A DNA stretch of 64,000 nucleotides from Persicitalea jodogahamensis (GTDB lineage: Bacteria > Bacteroidota > Bacteroidia > Cytophagales > Spirosomataceae), in contig NZ_BMXF01000001.1 in the NCBI RefSeq assembly GCF_014651615.1, forward strand, positions 372,001 through 436,000. The letters run 5' to 3'. The translations under genes were made by a program, and so were the position numbers. Below are positions 15,111 to 24,263 of the stretch, in pieces. Position 1 is the first letter of the stretch, and every line of letters begins with the position of its first letter. The notes below the pieces were generated by a model, which did no database searches, was not told the origin of the DNA, and saw only the letters and a list, made by a program, of their open reading frames with translations.

Positions 15111-17900
15111 ATGAAAACCACTACCACAGACGCATCCTTCACCCGGCTGGCTCCCATCTCACTGCTGCTCGTCCTGAGCGGCGGGGCCTGGGCCCAGGGG
15201 TTCGGCCCCAAGACCGACTACCCTGCGGGCAGTTACCCCCGCTCGGTGGCGGTGGGCGACTTCAACGCCGACGGCAAGCCCGACTTGGCCACGGCCAATA
15301 TATCCAGCAACAACACGGTCTCGGTGCTGCTGGGCGACGGGGCGGGGGGCTTTTTGCCCAGCACCGACTACCCCACGGGCATTAGCCCCTTCTCGGTGGC
15401 GGTGGGCGACTTCAACGCCGACGGCAAACCCGACCTGGCCACGGCCAATATATCCGGCAACAACACGGTCTCGGTGCTGCTGAGCGACGGGGCGGGGGGC
15501 TTTTTGGCCAGGACCGACTACCCCACGGGCAGTTACCCCGTCTCGGTGGCGGTGGGCGACTTCAACGCCGACGGCAAGCCCGACCTGGCCGTGGCCAATA
15601 GCAATAACAACACGGTCTCGGTGCTGCTGAGCGACGGGGCGGGGGGCTTTTTGCCCAGGACCGACTACCCCACGGACCTTAACCCCAACTCGGTGGCGGT
15701 GGGCGACTTCAACGCCGACGGCAAGCCCGACCTGGCCGTGGCCAATAGCAATAACAACACGGTCTCGGTGCTGCTGGGCGACGGGGCGGGGGGCTTTTTG
15801 GCCAGGACCGACTACCCCACGGGCACTTACCCCTACTCGGTGGCGGTGGGAGACTTCAACGGCGACGGCAAGCCCGACCTGGCCACGGCCAATCCAGGCA
15901 ACAACACGGTCTCGGTGCTGCTCAACGCCTGCCCCTCCATCACTCTCACCCCCACGGTGAGCGACGTACGCTGCCAGGGCGGCAGCGACGGCAGCATCGC
16001 CCTGACGCCCGGCGGCGGCACCGCCCCCTACACCTACTCGGTCGACGGCGGGGCCAGCTACGGCGGCCTCTCCACGCTCTCTGGCCTGTCGGCGGGCGCG
16101 TACTCCGTCAGGGTCAAGGATGCCAACGATTGTGTATCGGCGGCCCAACCTGTCACCATCGGTGAGCCTGCTACTACCCTCAGCGCCAGCGTGAGCGGCA
16201 ACGGTGGCTCAATCTGCGCGGGCGGCACGGCCTCTTTCACCGTCAGCGGCAGCAGCGGCGCCACGCTAACCTACACGATCACCGGCCAGAGCGGCAGCCA
16301 GACGCTACCACTCAATGGAAGTTCGCAGACCATCACCGCCAGCGGGGCGACATCCAACGTGGCGCTGACGCTGGTCTCGGTAAGTTTGAATGGCTGCACG
16401 CAGAACCTGTCGGGCAGCTCAACGGTGACGGTCAAGCCTCTGCCCACAGCCAGCATCAGCGGCAACGGCGGCTCGGTCTGCGCGGGCAGCGACGCCAGCT
16501 TCACTGTCAGCGGCACCTCAGGCGCCACTTTGACTTACACCATTACCGGCCAGAATGGTAGCCAGACGCTACTACTCGACGGGACCAGCCAGACCATCAC
16601 GGCCAGCGGCGCGACGTCCAACGTGACCCTGACGCTGGTTTCGGTAAGCAAAGAAGGCTGTACGCAGAACCTGTCGGGCAACTCGACGGTGACGGTCAAG
16701 CCTCAGCCCACGGCCAGCATCGGCGGCAACGGCGGCGCGGTCTGCGCGGGCAGCAACGCCAGCTTCACCGTCAGCGGCACCTCAGGCGCCACGCTAACCT
16801 ACACGATCACCGGCCAGAACGGCAGCCAGACGCTACTACTCAATGGAAGTTCGCAAACCATCACCGCCAGCAATGCCACGGCCAACGTGGCGCTGACGCT
16901 GGTCTCGGTAAGTTTGGACGGCTGCACGCAGAACCTGTCGGGCAGCTCAACGGTGACGGTCAAGCCGCAGCCGACAGCGTCCATCAGCGGCAACGGCGGC
17001 GCGATCTGCTCAGGCGGCACGGCCTCTTTCACCGTCAGCGGCACCAGCGGTTCCACCTTAACCTACACAATCACGGGCCAAGTCGGCAGCCAGACGCTGC
17101 TGCTCGACGGGAGCAGCCAGACGCTGACGGCCAGCAATGCCACGGCCAACGTGGCGCTGACGCTGGTCTCGGTAAGTTTGAATGGCTGCACGCAGAATCT
17201 GTCGGGCAGCTCAACGGTGACGGTCAACCCGCTACCGACACTGACGCCCGGCCCCGACCAGTCGGTCGTGCTTGGCTTCGGCAGCAACTGCACCGAGCTG
17301 ACGGCCACGGCCAGCGGGGGCAGCGGCAGCAACTACGTCTACAACTGGACGCCCGGCAATCTGAAAGGACCTACGGTCACCGTCTGCCCCGAAACCACCA
17401 CCACCTACTCCGTCACGGTTACCGACGGCAAGGGCTGTACCTCACTTCCTGCCCAGGTGACTGTCAGCGTGCAGGACGTGCGCTGCGGCAACAAGAATCA
17501 GAACGTGACGATCTGCTACTACGGGGTGACCCAGTGCGTGAGCGAGAAAATCGCCACGCGGTACTTGAAACTGGGGGCGACGCTGGGAGGCTGCGGAAGC
17601 AGCGTCGCCCGGATTGGGGTGCAGGAAACTACGGATCTACCGCTGACGCTTTCGCTGAAAGCTTATCCCAATCCCGTGCAGGATGCCGTGACGGTGCAGG
17701 TGCTTTCGCCCACGGCGGGCGAGGGTACTTTGGAGGTGCTGGACCTGGCAGGCCGCTCATGGCACACACAAAGCCGGGAGTTGGCCGAGGGGCTCAACGA
17801 GATTGAATTAAGACTGGATAGTCTGCCGACGGGCCTCTACCTGGTCCGGCTGCGCGATGCGGCGGGCCGACAGGCTGCCGTGAGGATGAAGAAGCAATAA
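15111..17900 (+). CDS. Type IX secreted surface protein with FG-GAP, SprB and four 88-residue repeats
   Basis: A 929-residue secreted protein with signal peptide to about residue 29 (LSGGAWAQ). Five VCBS/FG-GAP repeats follow (residues about 35-272), each with SVAVGDFNADGKPDL, a calcium-loop-like sequence, and NNTVSVLL. A SprB-type repeat comes next (CQGGSDGSIALTPGGGTAPYTYS), then four 88-residue repeats with ASISGNGG, FTVSGTSGATLTYTITGQ and LVSVSLNGCTQNLSG. A PKD/Ig-like domain (ELTATASGGSGSNYVYNWTPG), a cysteine motif (VTICYYGVTQCVSEKIATRY), and a C-terminal sorting domain (AYPNPVQDAVTVQV to VRMKKQ) close it. The last sends it through the type IX system to the cell surface. It is likely an adhesin or matrix protein. 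GC is clearly higher than in the neighbours. Confidence 0.9.
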   Translation: MKTTTTDASFTRLAPISLLLVLSGGAWAQGFGPKTDYPAGSYPRSVAVGDFNADGKPDLATANISSNNTVSVLLGDGAGGFLPSTDYPTGISPFSVAVGDFNADGKPDLATANISGNNTVSVLLSDGAGGFLARTDYPTGSYPVSVAVGDFNADGKPDLAVANSNNNTVSVLLSDGAGGFLPRTDYPTDLNPNSVAVGDFNADGKPDLAVANSNNNTVSVLLGDGAGGFLARTDYPTGTYPYSVAVGDFNGDGKPDLATANPGNNTVSVLLNACPSITLTPTVSDVRCQGGSDGSIALTPGGGTAPYTYSVDGGASYGGLSTLSGLSAGAYSVRVKDANDCVSAAQPVTIGEPATTLSASVSGNGGSICAGGTASFTVSGSSGATLTYTITGQSGSQTLPLNGSSQTITASGATSNVALTLVSVSLNGCTQNLSGSSTVTVKPLPTASISGNGGSVCAGSDASFTVSGTSGATLTYTITGQNGSQTLLLDGTSQTITASGATSNVTLTLVSVSKEGCTQNLSGNSTVTVKPQPTASIGGNGGAVCAGSNASFTVSGTSGATLTYTITGQNGSQTLLLNGSSQTITASNATANVALTLVSVSLDGCTQNLSGSSTVTVKPQPTASISGNGGAICSGGTASFTVSGTSGSTLTYTITGQVGSQTLLLDGSSQTLTASNATANVALTLVSVSLNGCTQNLSGSSTVTVNPLPTLTPGPDQSVVLGFGSNCTELTATASGGSGSNYVYNWTPGNLKGPTVTVCPETTTTYSVTVTDGKGCTSLPAQVTVSVQDVRCGNKNQNVTICYYGVTQCVSEKIATRYLKLGATLGGCGSSVARIGVQETTDLPLTLSLKAYPNPVQDAVTVQVLSPTAGEGTLEVLDLAGRSWHTQSRELAEGLNEIELRLDSLPTGLYLVRLRDAAGRQAAVRMKKQ
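15213..15926 (+). repeat. Five tandem FG-GAP/VCBS DNA repeats, 147-150 bp
   Basis: Units start at ACCGACTA at 15213, 15363, 15513, 15660 and 15807; the last is shortened to about 120 bases. Units 3 and 4 are nearly identical over most of their length. All lengths are multiples of three, so loss or gain of a unit keeps the frame. Confidence 0.9.
16194..17249 (+). repeat. Four tandem 264-bp repeats (88 residues each)
   Basis: The AGCGGCAAC (third copy GGCGGCAAC) landmark lies at 16194, 16458, 16722 and 16986, giving an exact period of 264 bases across four units. DNA similarity between units is high, and synonymous changes are few, which suggests recent duplication or gene conversion. Confidence 0.92.
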
Positions 17901-17905
17901 TTTAT

Positions 17906-17943
17906 AAAGTGCGGGTGGGGGGAAACTTCCCCACCCGCACTTT
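17906..17943. terminator. Bidirectional terminator between the T9SS gene and uvrA
   Basis: Arms AAAGTGCGGGTGGGG (17906-17920) and its reverse complement (17929-17943) flank a short loop. The right arm runs into TTTTAATTTT, and the left side gives A-rich sequence, so it serves both convergent genes. It overlaps the uvrA stop codon. Confidence 0.85.
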
Positions 17944-20783
17944 TAATTTTCCAGCTCCTCCTTCAAAAACTTCCCCGTATAACTACCCTGCGTCTGCGCG
18001 ACTTTCTCCGGCGTACCCTGCGCCACGATTTCGCCGCCAAGTCCGCCACCTTCCGGGCCTAGGTCCACAACGTAGTCGGCTACTTTGATAACGTCCATAT
18101 TGTGTTCGATGATCAGGACGGTGTTGCCTTTGTCCACGAGTTTTTGCAGGACGGCCAGCAGGTGGCGGATGTCCTGGAAATGCAGGCCGGTGGTGGGTTC
18201 GTCCAGAATGTACATGGTTTTGCCCGTGTCGCGCTTGGAGAGTTCTTCGGAAAGTTTTACGCGCTGGGCTTCGCCGCCCGAGAGGGTAGTGGCGTGCTGG
18301 CCGAGGGTGATATAGCCTAGACCTACGTCGTTCAGCGTCTGAACTTTGCGCAGAATGCGAGGCTGATTCTCGAAGAATTCCAGCGCGGTCTCTACGGTCA
18401 TATCCAAAATATCGGCAACGGATTTGCCTTTGAAGCGTACTTCCAGCGTTTCACGGTTGAAGCGCTTGCCTTTGCAGGTCTCGCAGTCGATGTACACATC
18501 GGGCAGGAAATCCATCTCGATCTTCTTGCGGCCCGCGCCTTCGCAGTCTTCACAACGGCCATTCTTGACGTTGAAGCTGAACCGTCCCGGCTTGTAGCCC
18601 CGGATTTTGGATTCGGGTAGTTCGGCGAACAGGGAACGGATATCGGTGAAGAGGTTGGTATACGTGGCCGGATTGGAACGCGGCGTGCGGCCGATGGGCG
18701 ACTGATCCACCTCGATAACCTTGTCCAGATGCTCCAGCCCCTCGATGGATTTATGTTCCAGCGGCTCGCGGCGGGAGCGGTAAAAATGCTGATTCAGTAA
18801 TGGAAACAACGTTTCGTGAATGAGCGATGACTTGCCGCTGCCGCTCACACCCGTCACACAAATCATAGTCCCGAGCGGAATTTTGAGCGTGACGTTTTTG
18901 AGGTTGTGGCCCGTACAGCCTTTCAGCACGAGGCTGTGGCCATTGCCCTTGCGGCGTTTCTCCGGGATTTCGATGCTCTCCCGGCCGTCGAGGTAGGCCG
19001 CCGTAGTGGAGCCGTTTTTCAGGAACTCTTCCGGCGTACCCTGTCCCACGATGTGGCCGCCGTGGCGTCCGGCGCCGGGGCCAATGTCCACGATATAGTC
19101 GGAGGCCAGCATCATGTCCTTGTCATGCTCCACCACCAGCACGGTATTTCCCAAATCCCGCAGATTTTTCAGCGAGCCAATCAGCCGTACGTTGTCGCGC
19201 TGGTGCAGACCAATGCTGGGCTCATCCATGATATAAAGTACCCCCGTAAGCTGGGTGCCGATCTGGGTGGCCAGCCGGATGCGCTGCGCCTCGCCACCCG
19301 ACAGAGTCCGCAGTGAGCGGTTGAGCGTGAGGTAGTCTAGTCCGACGTCGAGCAGGAAGCCGACGCGCTTGCGGATTTCTTTAAGTACCTCGTGGCCGAT
19401 GACCTTCTGGCGATCTTCCAGGCGATCTTCGAGATCCACCAACCAGTCGGACAGCTCGCGAATGTCCATCTCGGCCAGTTCGGCGACATTTTTTTTGTCA
19501 ATAATGAAATGCAGCGACTCCTGCCGCAGCCGCAGGCCGTTGCACTCGGGGCAGGGCCGGATAACCATAAAATCTTTGAGCCAATCCTGGATCTTGTCGG
19601 AGCCATTTTCCTGCTGGCGTTTCAGGAAGTTGATGATGCCGTCGAACTTAGTGTCCCACTTGGTGCCGGGGTACTTTTTGGAAGGAACGGGTACAGGTTC
19701 GTCACTGCCGTAAAGTACCAGTTCGATGGCTTCGGGCGGGAATTTTTCCAGCGGGGTGCTGAGGTTGACTTTATGGGGTTTCAAAAGTACCTGCAGCTGT
19801 TTGAAAATCCAGGCTTCGCGGTACTCGCCCATGGGCGCGATACCGCCCCGGCTGATACTCAGCGAGCGGTCGGGCATGATGGACTCCTCGGTGATTTCCT
19901 CTACCTTGCCCAGCCCCTGGCAGTTGGGACACCAGCCGTAAGGGGAGTTGAACGAGAAAGAGTTAGGCGCCGGATCATCGTAACTGATGCCCGACTCGGG
20001 GTCCATCAGGTTTTGGGAAAAATACTGTGCTTCCCCCTGCGCATCCATAATCATCATGGCGCCTTTGCCCTGTTTCAGAGCGGTAGAAACGGACTGGCTC
20101 AGGCGGTAGCGATCTTCGGCTTTTGGTACCACACGGTCCACCACGATTTCGATGTCGTGAACTTTGTAACGGTCGAGCTGCATCTTGGGGACGATGTCCT
20201 GCACCTCCCCGTCCACACGGACTTTGTTATAGCCAAGGCGGGCAATCTGCACGAACAACTCGCGGTAGTGACCCTTGCGACCCTTCACTACGGGCGCGAG
20301 TAGGGTAGTTTTCTGGCCCTCAAACTGGCTAAGAATCTGGTCGATGATCTGATCCTGTGACTGCTTCACCATGCGGCGGCCCGTCACGTAACTGAATGCC
20401 TCACCCGCGCGGGCATAGAGCAAGCGCAGGAAGTCATAGATTTCGGTAACGGTTCCCACCGTCGAGCGGGGATTGCGGGAGGTAGTTTTCTGCTCGATGC
20501 TGATGACCGGCGACAGGCCGCTGATTTTGTCCACGTCGGGCCGCTCCATCTCGCCGATGAAGCCACGGGCGTAAGACGAGAAGCTTTCCATGTAGCGCCG
20601 CTGCCCTTCGGCGTAGATCGTATCGAAGGCCAACGACGACTTGCCGCTGCCGCTGATACCCGTCACCACCACTAGTTGGTTGCGCGGAATGGATACGTCG
20701 ATATTTTTAAGATTATGCTCGCGGGCACCCTGTACGTCGATGTAGTCGTAGCCCGTCAGGTCTTTGGTGTTGGAAGATTTCAA
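17943..20783 (-). CDS. uvrA: Excinuclease ABC subunit A
   Basis: A 946-residue UvrA, the damage-sensing ATPase of nucleotide excision repair, which loads UvrB on DNA. Two ABC cassettes are complete: Walker [15 protein letters not shown] and [14 protein letters not shown], signatures [15 protein letters not shown] and [14 protein letters not shown], and Walker [13 protein letters not shown] and [11 protein letters not shown]. Zinc-binding cysteine pairs are [14 protein letters not shown] and [14 protein letters not shown]. The initiation codon is TTG at 20783: the frame contains no ATG between an upstream stop (near 20811) and the conserved [16 protein letters not shown] block. Length fits the family. 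It stands alone, convergent with the T9SS gene through a shared hairpin. Confidence 0.97.
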   Translation of the reverse strand: MKSSNTKDLTGYDYIDVQGAREHNLKNIDVSIPRNQLVVVTGISGSGKSSLAFDTIYAEGQRRYMESFSSYARGFIGEMERPDVDKISGLSPVISIEQKTTSRNPRSTVGTVTEIYDFLRLLYARAGEAFSYVTGRRMVKQSQDQIIDQILSQFEGQKTTLLAPVVKGRKGHYRELFVQIARLGYNKVRVDGEVQDIVPKMQLDRYKVHDIEIVVDRVVPKAEDRYRLSQSVSTALKQGKGAMMIMDAQGEAQYFSQNLMDPESGISYDDPAPNSFSFNSPYGWCPNCQGLGKVEEITEESIMPDRSLSISRGGIAPMGEYREAWIFKQLQVLLKPHKVNLSTPLEKFPPEAIELVLYGSDEPVPVPSKKYPGTKWDTKFDGIINFLKRQQENGSDKIQDWLKDFMVIRPCPECNGLRLRQESLHFIIDKKNVAELAEMDIRELSDWLVDLEDRLEDRQKVIGHEVLKEIRKRVGFLLDVGLDYLTLNRSLRTLSGGEAQRIRLATQIGTQLTGVLYIMDEPSIGLHQRDNVRLIGSLKNLRDLGNTVLVVEHDKDMMLASDYIVDIGPGAGRHGGHIVGQGTPEEFLKNGSTTAAYLDGRESIEIPEKRRKGNGHSLVLKGCTGHNLKNVTLKIPLGTMICVTGVSGSGKSSLIHETLFPLLNQHFYRSRREPLEHKSIEGLEHLDKVIEVDQSPIGRTPRSNPATYTNLFTDIRSLFAELPESKIRGYKPGRFSFNVKNGRCEDCEGAGRKKIEMDFLPDVYIDCETCKGKRFNRETLEVRFKGKSVADILDMTVETALEFFENQPRILRKVQTLNDVGLGYITLGQHATTLSGGEAQRVKLSEELSKRDTGKTMYILDEPTTGLHFQDIRHLLAVLQKLVDKGNTVLIIEHNMDVIKVADYVVDLGPEGGGLGGEIVAQGTPEKVAQTQGSYTGKFLKEELEN

Positions 20784-20927
20784 AAGTGGAGAAATTGGGT
20801 GGTTAGGTTATCCGGGTATTAACCCGAAAGCAGGGCGTTAGGTTCGGGGGAAGCTATTGCAACTTACTTTATCGATTGTCACCGGATAAAGGGTCAGACG
20901 CAAGAAAATAAAAAGTGCTCAAATTGG

Positions 20928-20959
20928 GTTTACAATACTCAGCCTCTATTGTTGTAAAC
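20928..20959. promoter_or_regulatory. Inverted repeat in the divergent uvrA/lipoprotein spacer
   Basis: GTTTACAA (20928-20935) and TTGTAAAC (20952-20959) are an exact 8-bp inverted repeat with 16 bases between, a common operator geometry for a dimeric repressor. It lies 145 bases upstream of uvrA and 77 bases ahead of the lipoprotein gene, so the controlled gene is uncertain. The rest of this 250-base spacer shows nothing clear. Confidence 0.35.
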
Positions 20960-21035
20960 ACCGGATCACGGATGCAGAAAAATCGAAAGTTTCATAAATT
21001 TTTCGACCAGCCTTCAAGCAACACATGAAGAAACT

Positions 21036-22463
21036 ATGAAAAAGCATATACATTTCACTTATCTAATCCTGGCTTGCTCACTCCTCACCTGCAAGCAGCC
21101 TGATCGTGACATTCCCAAAACGCGACCCCAGCCTCCAATAATCGATAAGGTCGACGCTGTGGTCAAGGTGGATACCGTCAAGAACCTGGGTTGGCTAAAG
21201 AGTGTCAAGGTCGAAGGCGCGACGGAGGTGGTCATGGACACGGTGGAGAAAACGATACTTGTGACTTTGCCTCCAAATTTCACGGCTGACAATCTTTTTA
21301 TCGACCTAGAAACTCATCCAGGCGCAGTGTATGAACCCAATTCTTGGGATAAGCTCAGCACTCCCAACCGGGTTGAGGTCGGCCATTTCAGAGGGGCTGA
21401 GCCGATTGTGTTTGATGTGTTGCGGCCAAATAATGGACATCCCATTGGGAAATCATACCGAGTGTACGTGGAGTGTACGGGACCACTGACTGCAGTTCTT
21501 ACTTCTGATTTGATGTTGCATCCCTCACGTGCCGAGCCGTATAGTACAGTACAAGCCTCACTTGAATTAAAGTCGGGCGTAGGTACCATACCCGAGAAAC
21601 CGGGAAGTACTAAGCGACTTACCTCGAAGCTCATCAACTTAGGGAGCGGCCGTCCTGTTCAGGGTCTGTATGGGGTTCCAGTCCGTACCTTCTTTATTGA
21701 GAACACTACCCCGCTCAATTTGGCAGCGGAGTACACGATAGAGTTGGAATACGGCGAAAAGAGGTTCGTGTTCCCCGACATACAAAAATTGAAACGGGCT
21801 GCCCCAATTGCCGCTCCCTATGAACTCAATAACTTATTTAATGCCTTGCCGCGAAATCAGGAAATATTACTGAGCGGGGGATATTTCTTAGCGAACCTGA
21901 ACTACCGCGTTAAAGTGGAGAGTATGTTTCATCCCAGCCAATGGCTCACAGCTAAGTACACGAATCCCTCCATGCTTACCTTCTCGCTTCCCTCCGGGAT
22001 GGCCGATGGGAGCTATCTGATAAGCTTGTACGAGGGAGAATATCTAGTCAAATCGTTCGTTTTCAACGTTTCAAACGACGCCAAACCGAAAGGGATCCGA
22101 AGTGTATGGACAGAATCCCCGAGTTGCGTTTCGTGTGTTTTGCAGGACGCCCCACCCAGAAACCTATCCATTCAGAAGGGAAAACCCGTGTTTATCATCC
22201 CATTTCCAGCCATTCTGGGAAGCTTCTATGGGGCCTTCGACCCGAACCAGAGACTGCCAGATCTGGAACTGAAAAATGGACAGGCCAATATGGTAATAAA
22301 AGCCAAAACCCGAGCTGGCTCCTACGCTGACGCCACTATCCAATTGTATTACGGAGAATATACAATTCCGACCAATCTGGCTTCCGGTGACTATGAGGCC
22401 AGACTGATTTATGAGGATAGCAAAAACACCATCCCTTTTTGGAGTCATATTAGAATCGATTGA
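21036..22463 (+). CDS. Hypothetical lipoprotein with Ig/IPT-like repeats
   Basis: A 475-residue predicted lipoprotein that I do not recognise as a named family. The leader MKKHIHFTYLILACSLLTC ends in lipobox LLTC. A short proline linker (PKTRPQPP) follows, then beta-rich segments. Residues 45-140 (SVKVEGATEVVMDTVEKTILVTLPPNF...) resemble the bacterial Ig-like unit that opens with a sum-of-terms statement, as in DUF-type surface lipoproteins. Later segments (PIAAPYELNNLFNALPRNQEILLSGGYFLANLNYRVKV and MADGSYLISLYEGEYLVKSFVF) look like IPT/TIG-type strands. A CxxC pair (PSCVSCVLQ) is present near 360. Probable surface-exposed binding protein; single-gene unit, convergent with deoC. Confidence 0.6.
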   Translation: MKKHIHFTYLILACSLLTCKQPDRDIPKTRPQPPIIDKVDAVVKVDTVKNLGWLKSVKVEGATEVVMDTVEKTILVTLPPNFTADNLFIDLETHPGAVYEPNSWDKLSTPNRVEVGHFRGAEPIVFDVLRPNNGHPIGKSYRVYVECTGPLTAVLTSDLMLHPSRAEPYSTVQASLELKSGVGTIPEKPGSTKRLTSKLINLGSGRPVQGLYGVPVRTFFIENTTPLNLAAEYTIELEYGEKRFVFPDIQKLKRAAPIAAPYELNNLFNALPRNQEILLSGGYFLANLNYRVKVESMFHPSQWLTAKYTNPSMLTFSLPSGMADGSYLISLYEGEYLVKSFVFNVSNDAKPKGIRSVWTESPSCVSCVLQDAPPRNLSIQKGKPVFIIPFPAILGSFYGAFDPNQRLPDLELKNGQANMVIKAKTRAGSYADATIQLYYGEYTIPTNLASGDYEARLIYEDSKNTIPFWSHIRID

Positions 22464-22559
22464 CGCGAACGACAGGATAGCTTAAGAAGATACTCATACT
22501 GGAGCAGAGCGGGTGAATTGACGACATTTCAAGTAAGTAGAGCATTCTAACGATAGGCC

Positions 22560-23318
22560 TTAATAACCCGGCGTATCATCAGCCTTGACCTCACTGCCGG
22601 AAAAGTCGTTGTCGTACCGCCGCTTTGCTTCCTCGATCATCGCCACGGTTGCCGTTGCCCCAACTCGGGTCGCTCCCCATTCGCGGACTTTCAGCAGATC
22701 GTCCAGGGTGCGAACGCCGCCCGCTGCCTTGACCTGCACGTTGGGCGCGCTATGGTGGCGCATCAGTTTGAGGTCGTGCTCGGTGGCACCATCGTAGCCG
22801 TAGCGGCCATCGTCGCCCTTGTTGAAACCATAACCCGTGGAGGTTTTGACAAAGTCAACCCCGATCTCACTGCAAATCTCGCAAAGGCGGATTTTAAGGG
22901 CGTCATCGGGCAGGTAATCGTTTTCAAAAATTACCTTAACAATCGCGCCGTGTGCGTGAGTGGCTTCGGTGACAGCCTTGATCTCGTCGCGCACGTAATC
23001 CCAATCGCCGCCCAGTACTTTACCGATGTTGACAACCATATCTATCTCGACGGCCCCGTCGCGGCAAGCCTGAATTGTTTCAGCAACTTTGATGCTTATG
23101 GCACTATTCCCGTGCGGAAAACCAATGACAGTTCCCACGAGCACGTCGGAGCCACGCAGCCACTCCACGGCCTGCGTAATAGCGTAAGGCTTAATGCACA
23201 CGGAAGCGACACCGTACTGTCGGGCGATGTCGCAGCCTTTTTTCAAATCGGCCTCAGTCATTGTGGGATGCAACAATGAGTGGTCGATCATTTTGGCAAG
23301 TTGGGTGATGAGATTCAT
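22560..23318 (-). CDS. deoC: Deoxyribose-phosphate aldolase
   Basis: A 252-residue class I aldolase that splits 2-deoxy-D-ribose 5-phosphate into glyceraldehyde 3-phosphate and acetaldehyde in deoxynucleoside catabolism. I used the ATG at 23318 (MNLITQLAKMIDHSLLHPTM); an ATG 72 bases upstream adds residues that look like intergenic sequence. The Schiff-base lysine is in VDFVKTSTGYG, the second active-site lysine in VQVKAAGGVRTLDD, and the general acid/base aspartate in EIDMVVNIG. It lies 125 bases downstream of the GntR gene on the same strand; control by that regulator is plausible but not shown. Confidence 0.95.
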   Translation of the reverse strand: MNLITQLAKMIDHSLLHPTMTEADLKKGCDIARQYGVASVCIKPYAITQAVEWLRGSDVLVGTVIGFPHGNSAISIKVAETIQACRDGAVEIDMVVNIGKVLGGDWDYVRDEIKAVTEATHAHGAIVKVIFENDYLPDDALKIRLCEICSEIGVDFVKTSTGYGFNKGDDGRYGYDGATEHDLKLMRHHSAPNVQVKAAGGVRTLDDLLKVREWGATRVGATATVAMIEEAKRRYDNDFSGSEVKADDTPGY

Positions 23319-23443
23319 TGGTAGCGGTTGAGGATGAAATTGTCTAATCGTCGAATCGTGCAATTGTTCTGTTGAGTGCGTTGAAAGCATTTGGGTTCAA
23401 TTGCACATTTTGCCAATTAAACAGCTAAACACTTCAACAATCC

Positions 23444-24151
23444 CTATTGATAATTACTAATCGTATATTTCTCCGTATTGCAAAAAGTAAGGCTATACAC
23501 GTGGTAGTCCGATAGGCTGGTGTGGTAGCGGCGGTAGATTTGAACAAGCGGGGTCATGGGCTTTATCTCAAAATGACGGGCGGTCGATTCGTCGGCCAGC
23601 ACGGCACGGATATCCTGCTCGAAACTGAGAATATCGATTTGGTGACGAACGCTCAGTGTCTTAAAAAGTGAGCCATCGAGTAATGGTTTTTCACAGAAGT
23701 CTTGAAGGCCGAAGTTAGGCAAATAGCTACATTCCAGCAGCACGGGGTCCTGGTCCACGTAGCGGATGCGCTCAAAGGTTACACAGCCCGCTTTGATCTC
23801 CCTTTTATCGAGTTTATAGAAAAAACGATCCGGCCAGGCGATCGCAATAGGGGAACGCAGCATAACAGTCCGGGCCTCGTGTTCGGCCCCTACCACTTCC
23901 GAAAATCCCTTGAATGATAGCAGCCCCAAAGACTGCCGCGTGGCGCTCACGATGCTGCCCTTTCCCTTTACTTTGCGGATGTAGCCCTCACCAGCCAACT
24001 CCTGCAGAGCCCGTCGTACTGTCATGCGGGCTATTTTGTGGGTGGCGCTCAGTTCGTTTTCGGAGGGCAGCAGGTCGCCCTCTTTATAGTTTCCTACCTG
24101 AATCTGGCTTTTTAAGAGGGCGTAGAGTTTTTGGTAATGCGCGGTTTCCAT
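23444..24151 (-). CDS. GntR family transcriptional regulator with UTRA domain (HutC type)
   Basis: A 235-residue regulator. Residues 5-72 are the winged helix (LPSENELSATHKIARMTVRRALQELAGEGYIRKVKGKGSIV), and residues about 90-230 the UTRA ligand-binding domain ending in QIYRRYHTSLSDYHVYSLTFCNTEKY. HutC-type proteins usually bind a small sugar phosphate, amino acid derivative or similar effector. Directly upstream of its ATG there are two copies of ACAAGTA 19 bases apart (24181-24206), a likely autoregulatory site. deoC lies downstream on the same strand. The effector cannot be predicted. Confidence 0.9.
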   Translation of the reverse strand: METAHYQKLYALLKSQIQVGNYKEGDLLPSENELSATHKIARMTVRRALQELAGEGYIRKVKGKGSIVSATRQSLGLLSFKGFSEVVGAEHEARTVMLRSPIAIAWPDRFFYKLDKREIKAGCVTFERIRYVDQDPVLLECSYLPNFGLQDFCEKPLLDGSLFKTLSVRHQIDILSFEQDIRAVLADESTARHFEIKPMTPLVQIYRRYHTSLSDYHVYSLTFCNTEKYTISNYQ

Positions 24152-24180
24152 GGTGGGGTTCTGATGCGAAGCACAATATT

Positions 24181-24206
24181 ACAAGTACATGATCTATATA
24201 CAAGTA
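24181..24206. promoter_or_regulatory. Direct repeat ACAAGTA x2, candidate GntR operator
   Basis: ACAAGTA occurs at 24181-24187 and 24200-24206, 30 to 55 bases upstream of the GntR start at 24151. On the coding strand the site reads TACTTGTA-n11-TACTTGTA. The 19-base spacing places the copies about two helical turns apart. Confidence 0.45.
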
Positions 24207-24263
24207 ATTGACCCATAAATAACCGGGCGCAATGGGGCATTCAGCAGGAAAAAGCAAAGGTTT

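Noticed and set aside
15213-15926. Regularly spaced DNA repeats that could suggest a CRISPR array
   Set aside because: Units of 147-150 bp are in frame with FG-GAP protein repeats; there are no 25-40 bp repeats with unique spacers and no cas genes.
15159-16148. Long open frame of 329 codons on the minus strand opposite the T9SS gene
   Set aside because: It mirrors the FG-GAP repeats, has repeated low-complexity Arg/His/Val composition, and no signal or domain; the plus strand protein is well supported.
19392-20303. 303-codon plus-strand frame opposite uvrA
   Set aside because: Antisense shadow of uvrA with no conserved motifs.
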